DNA of 28,378 bases, taken from assembly GCA_964415525.1 (NCBI GenBank), contig CAYQAS010000052.1, forward strand, positions 1-28,378, given 5' to 3'. A program made the translations under genes and the position numbers. The notes beneath the pieces were generated by a model. That model did not search any database and was not told where the DNA came from. It saw only the letters and a list, made by a program, of their open reading frames with translations. Below are positions 7,527-15,704 of the stretch, in pieces. This stretch comes from CAZPUI01 sp964415525. GTDB lineage: Bacteria > Acidobacteriota > Holophagae > Holophagales > Holophagaceae. Position 1 is the first letter of the stretch. Each line of letters opens with the position of its first letter.

Positions 7527-10319
7527 ATGTCTGAGCCTCGCCTCTGGCTGATCGATTCCTTTGCCCTCATTTTTCGGGCGTATTACGGCAACCTTCGCCT
7601 GAAGAATGGGGCGGCGGTGACCATGGCGCGGATGCTGCTGAACTTGGTGGCGCAGCACAAACCGACGCATCTGGCCTGTGTGTTCGACCGACCGGAGCCG
7701 ACATTCCGGCACGAGATGTATCCGGAGTACAAGGCCAACCGCGCCGAGATGCCGGAGGACCTGCGTCCGCAGATCCCGCTCATCCGGGAGATGATCGAGG
7801 CCCTCAACATCCCCATCGTGGAGCTGCCGGGCTTCGAGGCGGATGACGTGATGGGCACCCTGGCCGTGCAGGCGGCCAAGGTGGGGCTGAAGTCCGTCAT
7901 CGTGAGCCCTGACAAGGATCTTTTGCAGCTGGTGGATGACGAGGGTGGAATCCAGGTGCTCAACAACAAGGACGGTGAGGTCTGGATTGATCGCGCAGGG
8001 GTGAAGGAACGATTTGGCGTGTGGCCCGAGCAGGTGGTGGGCGTGCTCACGCTCATGGGCGATGCGTCAGACAATGTCAAAGGCGTGCCCGGCATCGGCG
8101 AGAAGGGCGCCCGAGACTTGCTGGAGAAATTCGGCAGCCTGGATGCCGTTCTGGCAGCCAAGGACCAGCTCAAGCCGCGCCAGAAGGCGGGGATCGAGGA
8201 GGCCACCTGGTTGGACCTCACCCGCGATCTGGTCACCATCCGCACGGAGTTGGCACTGCCCGTGACGCCAGAGGCTTTGGCCTACGTCGGCGTGGATGAC
8301 GTCAAGGCGCGCGCCGCCTTTAAGCAGCTGGGCTTTGAGAGCCTCACGAAGGAATTCACGACGAAGGCCACGGCGCCCAAAAACGACCGCACCTACCGCG
8401 CCGCGGCGTCTCTGGCGGATGTGGAGGCCGCGGTGGCCGCCTGTCGCGCCGCAGGCCGCTTCGGTCTCGACTGCGAGACGACGAACCTGGACCCGCTTCG
8501 GGGTCATGTTGTGGGCATCAGCCTCGCGTGGAAGGCGAACGAAGGGCTCTACATTCCTCTTGCCCACCTCAAGCCCCGCTCCAGCGAGGCGGAAGGTGCG
8601 CTGCCTGGCCTGCTGGAAGATTCGGGGCTGCCGGAGGCGATGCTGGACCTGAAAGGAGACGCCGAGGCCTACTTCGAGGAGATCGCGCCCTACCTGGATG
8701 GCCGCAACGTGCCCTTTGCCGACGTGCGCCGCATGCTGGCGCCGCTCTTCACCGACGCTGCCGTGGGGAAGGTGGGTCAAAACCTGAAGTACGATCTCCA
8801 GGTGCTGCGTCGGCATGGGCTGAACGTCTGTGGGATCGCGGACGACAGCATGGTGGCCAGCTTCCTCGTGGACAGCCGCTTGCGCCACAACCTGGACGAC
8901 CTGTCCGTGCGCCATCTGGATCTCAAGCCCATCGCTTTCGAGGAGGTTACGGGCAAGGGCAAAGCCCAGGTGCGCTTCGACGAGGCCGACTTCGACAAAG
9001 CCGTGCAGTACGCGGCGGAGGATGCGGATCTGGCGCTCCAGCTCTGTGACAAGCTCCGGGCCCTCCTCGTGGATCCCCAATGGATGAAGCTCTACACCGA
9101 AGTGGATCTGCCGCTGGTGGAAGTGCTGGCGGATCTCGAATCCACGGGCATCCGCGTGGATGTGAAGGTGCTTGGGGAGCTGCAGAAGGACTTCAGCACC
9201 GAGCGGGATCGCGCGCGGGACGCCGTGCTGGAGATCGCCGGAGAGTCCTTCAACCTCAACAGTCCCACCCAGTTGGGCCGCACCCTCTTTGAGAAGTTGG
9301 GGCTGCCGGTCATCAAGACCACGGGCAAGACCAAGGCGCCCAGTACGGACGAGGAAGTGCTTCAGGAGCTGGCGGGGCAGGGGCACGCCATCGCCCAGGA
9401 ACTGCTGCGGCACCGCCAGATGGCCAAGCTGTTGGGCACCTACGTGGAGGCGCTGCCGACGCTGGTGAACCCTTTGACAGGTCGTGTCCACACGCGGCTC
9501 CATCAGGCGGCCGTGGCCACGGGGCGGCTGGCCTCCAGCGATCCCAACCTCCAGAACATTCCGGTACGCACGGAAGAAGGCCGTCGCATCCGCGGGGCCT
9601 TTGTACCGGAGCCGGGCTGGGTGCTGCTGGATGCCGATTACAGTCAGATCGAGCTGCGGGTCGTGGCGGCGCTGGCGGATGACCCGATCCTCAAGGGCGC
9701 CTTCGATTCCGGCGAGGACATCCACCGGCGCACCGCCAGCGAAGTCATGGGCATCCCCATGGCGGACGTCACCGGCGAGCAGCGCAGCGCTGCCAAGGCC
9801 GTGAACTTTGGCCTGCTGTACGGGCAGGGTGCCTTTGCCCTCGCCGCCAACATCGGAGTCTCGTTTTCAGAGGCCAAGAAGTTCATCGCCCGGTACTTCG
9901 AGCGCATGCCAGCCGTGGCCCAGTGGATCGAGGTCACCAAGGCGAAGGCGACGGAGGAAGCCCTGGTGCGCACCGCCTGGGGCCGCATCCGCCGCATTCC
10001 CGAACTGGAGAGTGCCAACCCAGGACTCAAGGCCCAGGGATTGCGGGAGGCCGTGAACACGGTCGTCCAAGGCACCGCAGCAGATCTCATGCGCCGGGCC
10101 ATGGTGCGTCTCCATCGAAGCCTTCAGTCTGAAGGCCTCCAGGCACGCCTGCTGCTGCAGGTCCACGACGAGCTCCTGGTGGAGGCTCCGCCGGAGGAGG
10201 TCGAACGCGCCTCGGTGCTGCTGCGGGAGGCCATGGAGGGTGCGGACGATCTCGGTCCCCTGGGTGTGAAACTGGCCGCGGAAGTGCGCTGCGGCGCGAG
10301 CTGGCTCGCGACGAAGTAG
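7527..10319 (+). CDS. polA: DNA polymerase I with 5' nuclease and proofreading domains
   Basis: 930 residues, close to the 928 of E. coli Pol I. Domain order is the 5'-3' (FEN-like) nuclease (about 1-290, with FEADDVMGTLA and GDASDNVKGVPGIGEKGA), the 3'-5' exonuclease (about 300-495) and the polymerase (about 500-930). The proofreading site looks active: D315-x-E317, NLKYDLQVL and YAAEDAD are intact, unlike in many Gram-positive Pol I. Polymerase motif A is DADYSQIELR (D702), motif B RSAAKAVNFGLLYGQG and motif C VHDE (D881, E882). It fills gaps in replication and excision repair. GGAGGTGG precedes the ATG. An imperfect copy of its 3' end lies about 100 bp downstream. Confidence 0.98.
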   Translation: MSEPRLWLIDSFALIFRAYYGNLRLKNGAAVTMARMLLNLVAQHKPTHLACVFDRPEPTFRHEMYPEYKANRAEMPEDLRPQIPLIREMIEALNIPIVELPGFEADDVMGTLAVQAAKVGLKSVIVSPDKDLLQLVDDEGGIQVLNNKDGEVWIDRAGVKERFGVWPEQVVGVLTLMGDASDNVKGVPGIGEKGARDLLEKFGSLDAVLAAKDQLKPRQKAGIEEATWLDLTRDLVTIRTELALPVTPEALAYVGVDDVKARAAFKQLGFESLTKEFTTKATAPKNDRTYRAAASLADVEAAVAACRAAGRFGLDCETTNLDPLRGHVVGISLAWKANEGLYIPLAHLKPRSSEAEGALPGLLEDSGLPEAMLDLKGDAEAYFEEIAPYLDGRNVPFADVRRMLAPLFTDAAVGKVGQNLKYDLQVLRRHGLNVCGIADDSMVASFLVDSRLRHNLDDLSVRHLDLKPIAFEEVTGKGKAQVRFDEADFDKAVQYAAEDADLALQLCDKLRALLVDPQWMKLYTEVDLPLVEVLADLESTGIRVDVKVLGELQKDFSTERDRARDAVLEIAGESFNLNSPTQLGRTLFEKLGLPVIKTTGKTKAPSTDEEVLQELAGQGHAIAQELLRHRQMAKLLGTYVEALPTLVNPLTGRVHTRLHQAAVATGRLASSDPNLQNIPVRTEEGRRIRGAFVPEPGWVLLDADYSQIELRVVAALADDPILKGAFDSGEDIHRRTASEVMGIPMADVTGEQRSAAKAVNFGLLYGQGAFALAANIGVSFSEAKKFIARYFERMPAVAQWIEVTKAKATEEALVRTAWGRIRRIPELESANPGLKAQGLREAVNTVVQGTAADLMRRAMVRLHRSLQSEGLQARLLLQVHDELLVEAPPEEVERASVLLREAMEGADDLGPLGVKLAAEVRCGASWLATK

Positions 10320-10338
10320 GACCTGCGGACCACCCCCC

Positions 10339-10367
10339 GATCGGACAGCGCCCCGCGCTGTCCGATC
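10339..10367 (+). terminator. Probable polA terminator hairpin
   Basis: A perfect 12-bp stem (10339-10350 with 10356-10367) with a 5-nt loop begins 19 bp after the polA stop. There is no T-run after it, so termination may be Rho-assisted or the hairpin may only protect the 3' end. Confidence 0.55.
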
Positions 10368-10411
10368 CCTCCTGCCTCGCTGCGCTTCTTGATCGCGGAG
10401 GGGGCCCCTTG

Positions 10412-10509
10412 GTCCACGAGAACTCCTGGTGGAGGCTCCGCCGGAGGAGGTCGAACGCGCCTCGGTGCTCCTGCGGGAGGCCATGGAAGGTGCGGACGAT
10501 CTCGGTCCC
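10412..10509 (+). pseudogene. Imperfect duplicate of the polA 3' end
   Basis: Positions 10421-10509 match 10171-10259 (the motif C region of polA) at 86 of 89 bases, at an exact offset of 250 bp. The match continues leftward over GTCCACGA, with a 1-base length difference, to 10412. On the right, after 10509, the copy appears to skip about 20 bases and rejoin with GAAGTGCGC and a degraded version of what follows. It has no start or SD and cannot make a polymerase. It lies between the convergent polA and response-regulator genes. Likely origins are an aborted tandem duplication or the scar of a recombination event. Confidence 0.88.
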
Positions 10510-10545
10510 ATGAAGTGCGCAGCGTGCGCCGCCCCTGGGGAAGGG

Positions 10546-11337
10546 TTAGGACGGTCCGAGCCAGCCTCCCCTGGGCAAGGGATCCGCCAGCAGCGCATCC
10601 AGGCGTTCGCGGTAGCCCTTGCTGACGGGTACCTTGGTGCCTCCGACTGTGTGGATCAAATAGCCGCCATCCGGGGTGTGGATCTCCTGGATGCACGCCA
10701 CGTTGACGATCCACGAGCGGTGCACGCGCAGGAAACGCCGAGGGTCGAGGCGCTGCTCCAGGGTTCCGAGGGTCTCCCGGATCATGTGGGAGGCACTGCC
10801 GCGGTAGAGGTGCATATAGTTGCCCGTGGCCTCGATGGCTTCCACTTCCTCCGACTTCAGGAACAGGATCCGCTCGCCGTCCCGCACCACGAAGCGGTCG
10901 AGGCTGCTGCGCCGCTGCTCGACGTCCTCCAAAAGGGCCATGAGGCGGCGATTCACATCCCGCTGGCCACGCTCGGCCAAGGTGGTGCGGGCGCGCGCCA
11001 CAGCTTCCTTGAACCGCGGGCGACTGATGGGTTTCAGCACGTAGTCCAGGGCATGCACCGCGAAGGCCTGCAAGGAGTAGTGGTCAAAGGCGGTCACGAA
11101 GATCACCAGGGGCATCTCGGTATCCGTGAGTTCCTCCAAGACCTCGAAGCCATCCAATCCCGGCATCTGGACGTCCAGCAGCACCAGATCCGGGCGGAGT
11201 TCACGGATGGCTCGCACCGCAGCGGGGCCGTCCAGGGCCTCCCCCACAATCTCAACATCCGCCTCGTCCTGGAGCAGGGTGCGAACGCCCTTCACCCCCA
11301 GAGGCTCGTCATCCACGATCAAGGTCCGCAGGGTCAT
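10546..11337 (-). CDS. LytTR-family response regulator
   Basis: 263 residues. The receiver domain (about 4-118) has the acidic pair D9-D10, phospho-acceptor D55 in LVLLDVQMPG, T82 and K102 (LKPI), so it should be phosphorylated normally. A linker leads to a C-terminal LytTR DNA-binding domain (about 150-250, with GNYMHLYRG and RFLRVHRSWIVN), the AlgR/LytR/AgrA type that binds direct repeats in promoters. The ATG at 11337 overlaps the stop of the upstream kinase as ATGA, with GGAG before it, so the two are translationally coupled. It is the only regulator in the operon and presumably the target of the intact kinase. Its regulon is unknown. Confidence 0.95.
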   Translation of the reverse strand: MTLRTLIVDDEPLGVKGVRTLLQDEADVEIVGEALDGPAAVRAIRELRPDLVLLDVQMPGLDGFEVLEELTDTEMPLVIFVTAFDHYSLQAFAVHALDYVLKPISRPRFKEAVARARTTLAERGQRDVNRRLMALLEDVEQRRSSLDRFVVRDGERILFLKSEEVEAIEATGNYMHLYRGSASHMIRETLGTLEQRLDPRRFLRVHRSWIVNVACIQEIHTPDGGYLIHTVGGTKVPVSKGYRERLDALLADPLPRGGWLGPS

Positions 11338-12473
11338 GAGGAGGCTCCTGGATCATCGGTGAAGCGCAGGGGAAGGCTCAGGTTCACTTCGAACCCACCC
11401 CCAGTGACGCCACCACAGGCCAGGGTGGCATGGGTGCCATAGAGTTGGTTCAGCCTCGCTTGCGTGTTTGAGAGCCCGACGCCCTCACCCCTGCTGTCCC
11501 TGGATCGCGCGCCGCCCGGGCCCACGCCGTCATCCTGCACGAGGAGTCGGAGAAGGTCGCCCTCGACGCGGGCCACGATGCGCAATCTGCCGGGGCCGAC
11601 CTTGGGACTGATTCCGTGTCGAATGGCATTTTCGACCAGAGGTTGCAGGATCAGGTGCGGAACTCGGGCCTCCTGGACTTCTAGCGGCACATCCACCTCC
11701 ACAGTCAGGCGGTTGGAGAATCGCACCATCTCGATGTCGAGGTAGCGTTGCACGAAGGCAAGCTCCCGGTGGAGCGGGACCACCTGTATGGAAGACTCCC
11801 GCAGGGTGCTTTGCAGGAGGTCCGCCAGCAGGTCCAGCATCCGTTCCGCAGCGACGAGGTCCGTGCGCATGAGGGTCGAGCAGGCGTTGAGAGCGTTGAA
11901 AAGGAAATGGGGATGCAGCTGACTCTTCAGCGCTTGGAGTTCCGCCCGGGTGAGTTGAGCCTCCAGTTGGGAGGAGCGCAGGGCTTGGCGCCGCAGGTTT
12001 CGGCCCGCCTCCACGGCGGCGGCCACACCGAGGATGACCGGATACATGCTCAGGTCTCGCACGATGTAGGCTGCGTGCAGGATCAGCCGTTCCCTGAAGA
12101 AGAAGCCCCAGACCCACTCAAGGGTGTCGCCGAACAAGGTGATTCGAACGATGCCAAACACGGCCATGAGCAGGGGCTGATGCAGGGCCAGGAAGACCAG
12201 CATGGCAAGGATGTGTCGGCCGATGAGGGCAGGGCTGGGACTGCTTTCTAGGGGATTTCGCCGGAGGAACCCCACGATGGCGGGTGTGAGCAGAAACCAG
12301 CTCATCCACAGGGGTGTGGACACGAGCACGGCCTCGGCGAAGGAGCGGTCGGGGAGGCTGTCCTGGGCTCCATACAGATTCCGCAGCCCGTTCCCCAGGT
12401 TGAGAAGCAGGAACACGAGTGCAAGGCGGAGGACCCGCCCCAAGGTTGTGTCGACCCGAAGGGAACATCTCAC
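11334..12473 (-). CDS. LytS-type sensor histidine kinase, intact
   Basis: 379 residues from GTG 12473. The GTG overlaps the previous gene's TGA (GTGA) and has AGGAGG 6 nt upstream; the open frame extends further back but that part is not translated. About four membrane segments (12-30, 48-70, 84-110, 133-155) lead through a helical linker to the His_kinase domain. Motif LHPHFLFNALN carries phospho-acceptor H189. The ATPase part has an intact N box (LVENAIRHG, N282), G1 DDGVG (D314) and GVGLSNTQARL. It autophosphorylates and should pass phosphate to the coupled LytTR regulator. No periplasmic ligand domain is obvious, so the signal may be sensed in the membrane. Its closest neighbour, the upstream kinase, lacks key residues. 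Confidence 0.93.
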   Translation of the reverse strand: MRCSLRVDTTLGRVLRLALVFLLLNLGNGLRNLYGAQDSLPDRSFAEAVLVSTPLWMSWFLLTPAIVGFLRRNPLESSPSPALIGRHILAMLVFLALHQPLLMAVFGIVRITLFGDTLEWVWGFFFRERLILHAAYIVRDLSMYPVILGVAAAVEAGRNLRRQALRSSQLEAQLTRAELQALKSQLHPHFLFNALNACSTLMRTDLVAAERMLDLLADLLQSTLRESSIQVVPLHRELAFVQRYLDIEMVRFSNRLTVEVDVPLEVQEARVPHLILQPLVENAIRHGISPKVGPGRLRIVARVEGDLLRLLVQDDGVGPGGARSRDSRGEGVGLSNTQARLNQLYGTHATLACGGVTGGGFEVNLSLPLRFTDDPGASS

Positions 12474-13621
12474 GCGGTGCCTCCTGGATCGGAGGTGGTA
12501 TTCCGGGAGACCTTCAAGGGCAGCTTGAGATGAACGGCGAAGCCATCCTGCAGGTCGAAGGCCATGGCTGTGCGGTTCGGGTAGAGCTGCGCGAGTCGAG
12601 CGCGGAGGCCCGTCAGACCCGCGCCTTCCCGCCATCCTGGAGAGGCTGGTGCTCCGTTTGAGACCTGGAGGTGGAGGTCGTGATCCTCGCTGCTGGCGCG
12701 CAGTCGCACGAGGCCACGGCCGTTGAAGGGTTCGAGGCCGTGGCGGACCGCGTTCTCCACCAGGGGCTGGAGGATGCGGTGAGGAACGATGGCATCCGCG
12801 CAGTCCGCGTCGATCAGGACTTCCACTCGAAGATCACCTCCGAGTCGGAGTCGCTCGATGTCGAGGTATTGGGTGACGAAGGCGACTTCCTGGTGGAGTG
12901 GCAGTTCCTGGAGGGAGGACTCCCGGAGCGAGCGCCGGAGCAGGTCTGCAAGCAAGTCCAACATGTGTTCTGCCGCTTCCAGATCCCGGTGCATCAGGGT
13001 GGAGATCCCCTTGAGGGCCTGAAACAGGAATCGAGGGTGGAGCTGGTTCTTGAGCGCCTGCCACTCGGTTTGGGCCAGTCGGGCCTCCAGGCGGGCGGCC
13101 TGAATCTCGCGGGCCCTGATCTCTTTGCGATATTCCACGGCCGACGCCAGCACCACGATGATGGGGTAGATGTAGAGGCTGGATGCCACCCAGCTGAGGC
13201 GCAGGTGTACGGGGTATTTGAGCCAGGCCTTCCAGAGCCAAGCTGCGGGGATGTCGTAGATCACCCATTGGCAGAACAGGGGCAGCAGGGTCATCAGCAA
13301 CAGGTGGGCTGCCAGGATCAAGGCCATCCCGACGACATGCACCAGGACTTTCCGGGAGGTGAGCCGCCGGTCGAGGCGCCACTGGCAGGCGAGCCGATAG
13401 ACCAGTGGCATGAGGATGATCCAGGGCGTCCAGTAGAAGCCGGTGTTGAAGACGATGGTTTGCCAGTCCTCCAGGGTGTGGGGCGGCTGCTTTCTCAGGA
13501 AGGTCTCGGTACCCACCAGGCCAGCCATCCCGAAGGCGCCGAGCATGAGCAGCAGCGCATTCCGCAGGCGCCTGGGAGCCGTCAGCGGGGTCGGGGGTGA
13601 CATGGGTGACAAGGGTTTCAC
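12470..13621 (-). CDS. LytS-type kinase homologue with degenerate active site (pseudokinase candidate)
   Basis: 383 residues from GTG 13621, preferred because AAAGGA lies about 8 nt upstream and the length matches its neighbour; ATG 13603, 13684 and 13744 are alternatives. About four membrane segments (21-36, 55-77, 92-120, 143-162) lead to a helical linker and a His_kinase-like domain. The H box reads LHPRFLFQALK, so the phospho-acceptor histidine is R197 and the conserved asparagine is Q201. The G1 box is SNGAP instead of DxGxG. The N box (LVENAVRHG) and GAGLTGLRARL remain. It probably cannot autophosphorylate but may bind ATP weakly and dimerise with the intact kinase, whose GTG start overlaps its stop. 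The frame is fully open, so it is not a simple pseudogene. Confidence 0.88.
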   Translation of the reverse strand: MKPLSPMSPPTPLTAPRRLRNALLLMLGAFGMAGLVGTETFLRKQPPHTLEDWQTIVFNTGFYWTPWIILMPLVYRLACQWRLDRRLTSRKVLVHVVGMALILAAHLLLMTLLPLFCQWVIYDIPAAWLWKAWLKYPVHLRLSWVASSLYIYPIIVVLASAVEYRKEIRAREIQAARLEARLAQTEWQALKNQLHPRFLFQALKGISTLMHRDLEAAEHMLDLLADLLRRSLRESSLQELPLHQEVAFVTQYLDIERLRLGGDLRVEVLIDADCADAIVPHRILQPLVENAVRHGLEPFNGRGLVRLRASSEDHDLHLQVSNGAPASPGWREGAGLTGLRARLAQLYPNRTAMAFDLQDGFAVHLKLPLKVSRNTTSDPGGTA

Positions 13622-13921
13622 CGGCAGGATCCTTTCTGCGCTTTCCCACGATCCCAGAAATGGCGTAGGGACCCTATGGAGCATCGGCCTTGCCGGCCCC
13701 GTGCTGGCAAGCGTCGGTCCCGGCCCAGCGTGATTTCGGCCCATCCCTCGGGCGACTCATCCCTTCGGGCCGAACCTCGATCCCGCAAGGGCGTAGATGG
13801 GATGCAATCCCGGGATACAACCGATGAATCCCTTTTCGAGCTTTGTCGGGGCGTCTACCCCATCTGGATATGCTGCGGGAATTCTCCCTTGCCTTCTCGC
13901 CAACCCCTGAGGACATCGCCC
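13622..13921. other. Divergent intergenic region between signalling operon and lipoprotein gene
   Basis: About 300 bp. It should contain the leftward promoter of the kinase/regulator operon and the rightward promoter of the Asp-box lipoprotein gene. Open frames entering it from both sides are likely untranslated extensions. No clear sigma-70 hexamers, operator repeat or RNA gene could be picked out. Confidence 0.35.
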
Positions 13922-15553
13922 ATGAATACACCCCGCTTTTGCGCTGTGCTCGTACTCGGAAGTCTTGCTGCTCTGGGGTGCTCGAGGGGAGGCGGAGGCG
14001 TTACGCCGCCACCCCCTCCACCCACGGTGGCGGGGCTCGTCTCGGGTCGCTCGCCTCTGGTTTTGAACTGTGTTCCCGGCCAGGCCGGCACCCTGTTCAC
14101 GGATTCAGAGGTCGAACCCTGTGTGGCGGTGAATCCCCTGAATCCTCAGGACGTCATTGGGGTGTGGCAGCAGGACCGCTGGTCGAATGGATCGGCCCAG
14201 GGGTTGGCGGTGGGCGTATCGCAAGATGGCGGCCTGACCTGGACCGTCCAGCCGCTGCCCTTCTCGCGGTGTGCGGGGGGAAACGCGGCCAACGGTGGGG
14301 ATTTCGACCGCGCCACGGATCCCTGGATCAGCTTCGCTCCGGATGGAACGGCCTACGCCATGTCCCTTTCCACCGCGGGTGATGCCAACGCCATGCTGGT
14401 GGCGCGCTCCGCGGACGGGGGGCGTGCTTGGTCGAGGGCGACGCCTCTGATTCTGGATGGTGCCAGTGCCTTCAATGACAAGAACACCCTGACTGCGGAT
14501 CCCGGGGATGCCCGCTATGTCTATGCCGTCTGGGATCGGCTCGGGAACTCCGGGGGCGGCCCGGCGATGTTGGCTCGCACGTTGAATGGGGGCGCCACCT
14601 GGGAGGCGGCCCGGCCCATCTTCGACCCTGGCCTCTCGGGGCAGACCATTGGCAACCTCATCGTCGTGCTGCCTTCCGGAGCTCTGGTCAATGTCTTCAC
14701 CCTTCTGGAGGAGGGCCCTTCCAACACCACCCTGGCCACCGTGGCGGCGATCCGTTCCACGGACCGTGGCGTGACCTGGTCTGCCCCCGTCCGGATTGCG
14801 GAGCTGCTCGCCTTGGGGGCTCGGGATCCAGAGAACGGCACAGAAGTCCGAGATGGCTCCATCGTGCCCCAGGCAGCCGTTGGGCCTGATGGATCCATTG
14901 CTGTGGTGTGGCAGGACGCGCGCTTCTCAGGGGGGCTGCGGGATGGCATCGCCCTCTCCCGTTCCACGGATGGGGGCCTGCACTGGACGGTCCCGGTGCG
15001 GGTGAATCCCTCCAACCAACACACCGCTTTCACACCCAGCATTGCCTACCGGCCCGATGGCACCTTCGGAATCTCGTACTACGATTTCCGGACGAATACC
15101 GCGGATGCCGCGACGCTTCCCACGGGCTATTACTTGGCCCGCTCCGGCGATGGCGTGAACTGGACAGAGGCTGTCATCTGCGAACCCTTCAATCTGGCGA
15201 CTGCCCCCCATGCCCGGGGGCTCTTCCTGGGGGACTACCAGGGGCTCGTGTCCCAGGGGAATGGCTTCCTGGCCTTCTTCGCCCGCACCACGGGCAGTCT
15301 CACGAACCGCACGGACATCCATGCCGTCCGGGTTGCCGGAGCGCTGAACCAGACGGAGGCCGGACGCCCCTTGCCTGCCTACCAGGCCCAACCGGTAGGC
15401 GCCTGGGAACCGTCCTTGACCCTCCGACGCCAGGTTTCGGACCACATCCTGCGCAGCCTGTCCCACCCTCCGGTATGGGTCCGGTCGAACCGACCGGAAC
15501 TGGCTCAGGGCAAGGTGCGAAAGATACGCTCCCACCCGCTGGTGGCGCGATGA
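13922..15553 (+). CDS. Exported lipoprotein with sialidase-like Asp-box repeats
   Basis: 543 residues from ATG 13922, chosen because a signal peptide follows directly (C20 in LAALGC is the likely lipidated cysteine) and AGGA lies upstream; the longer open frame has no signal sequence. After a Gly/Pro-rich linker the body carries Asp-box (BNR) motifs: SQDGGLTW, SADGGRAW, TLNGGATW, STDRGVTW, STDGGLHW and SGDGVNW. These typify six-bladed beta-propellers of the sialidase superfamily. The arginine triad and the Tyr/Glu of true sialidases cannot be assigned, so an enzymatic role is unproven; many such proteins are structural or binding propellers. The kelch lipoprotein follows after 151 bp on the same strand. 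Likely location: outer membrane or periplasm. Confidence 0.87.
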   Translation: MNTPRFCAVLVLGSLAALGCSRGGGGVTPPPPPPTVAGLVSGRSPLVLNCVPGQAGTLFTDSEVEPCVAVNPLNPQDVIGVWQQDRWSNGSAQGLAVGVSQDGGLTWTVQPLPFSRCAGGNAANGGDFDRATDPWISFAPDGTAYAMSLSTAGDANAMLVARSADGGRAWSRATPLILDGASAFNDKNTLTADPGDARYVYAVWDRLGNSGGGPAMLARTLNGGATWEAARPIFDPGLSGQTIGNLIVVLPSGALVNVFTLLEEGPSNTTLATVAAIRSTDRGVTWSAPVRIAELLALGARDPENGTEVRDGSIVPQAAVGPDGSIAVVWQDARFSGGLRDGIALSRSTDGGLHWTVPVRVNPSNQHTAFTPSIAYRPDGTFGISYYDFRTNTADAATLPTGYYLARSGDGVNWTEAVICEPFNLATAPHARGLFLGDYQGLVSQGNGFLAFFARTTGSLTNRTDIHAVRVAGALNQTEAGRPLPAYQAQPVGAWEPSLTLRRQVSDHILRSLSHPPVWVRSNRPELAQGKVRKIRSHPLVAR

Positions 15554-15704
15554 AGTGGGGGCTCTCATGTGCTGAAATGCACCCCCATCCCGCTGGGAGC
15601 CCCCTCCATCCCATTCCCTGTTCCAACCGGCCCAACGCCTCTGTGCTGGGGTCGATGTCTTCGTAGGCTGACTTTCACATCCCATCCCAATCCGGAGGTC
15701 GGCC

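Noticed and set aside
8067..9725. 552-codon minus-strand open frame inside polA
   Set aside because: It is antisense to a fully conserved polA, with no recognisable protein and no SD; long antisense frames are expected at this GC content.
12474..12635. N-terminal extension of the intact kinase (frame open from 12635)
   Set aside because: This part overlaps the upstream kinase gene, and the GTG at 12473 has an excellent SD and a stop/start overlap.
15555..15604. Hairpin with competing pairings after the Asp-box lipoprotein gene
   Set aside because: The arms are mostly G-runs pairing with C-runs, easily found by chance, and no T-run follows.
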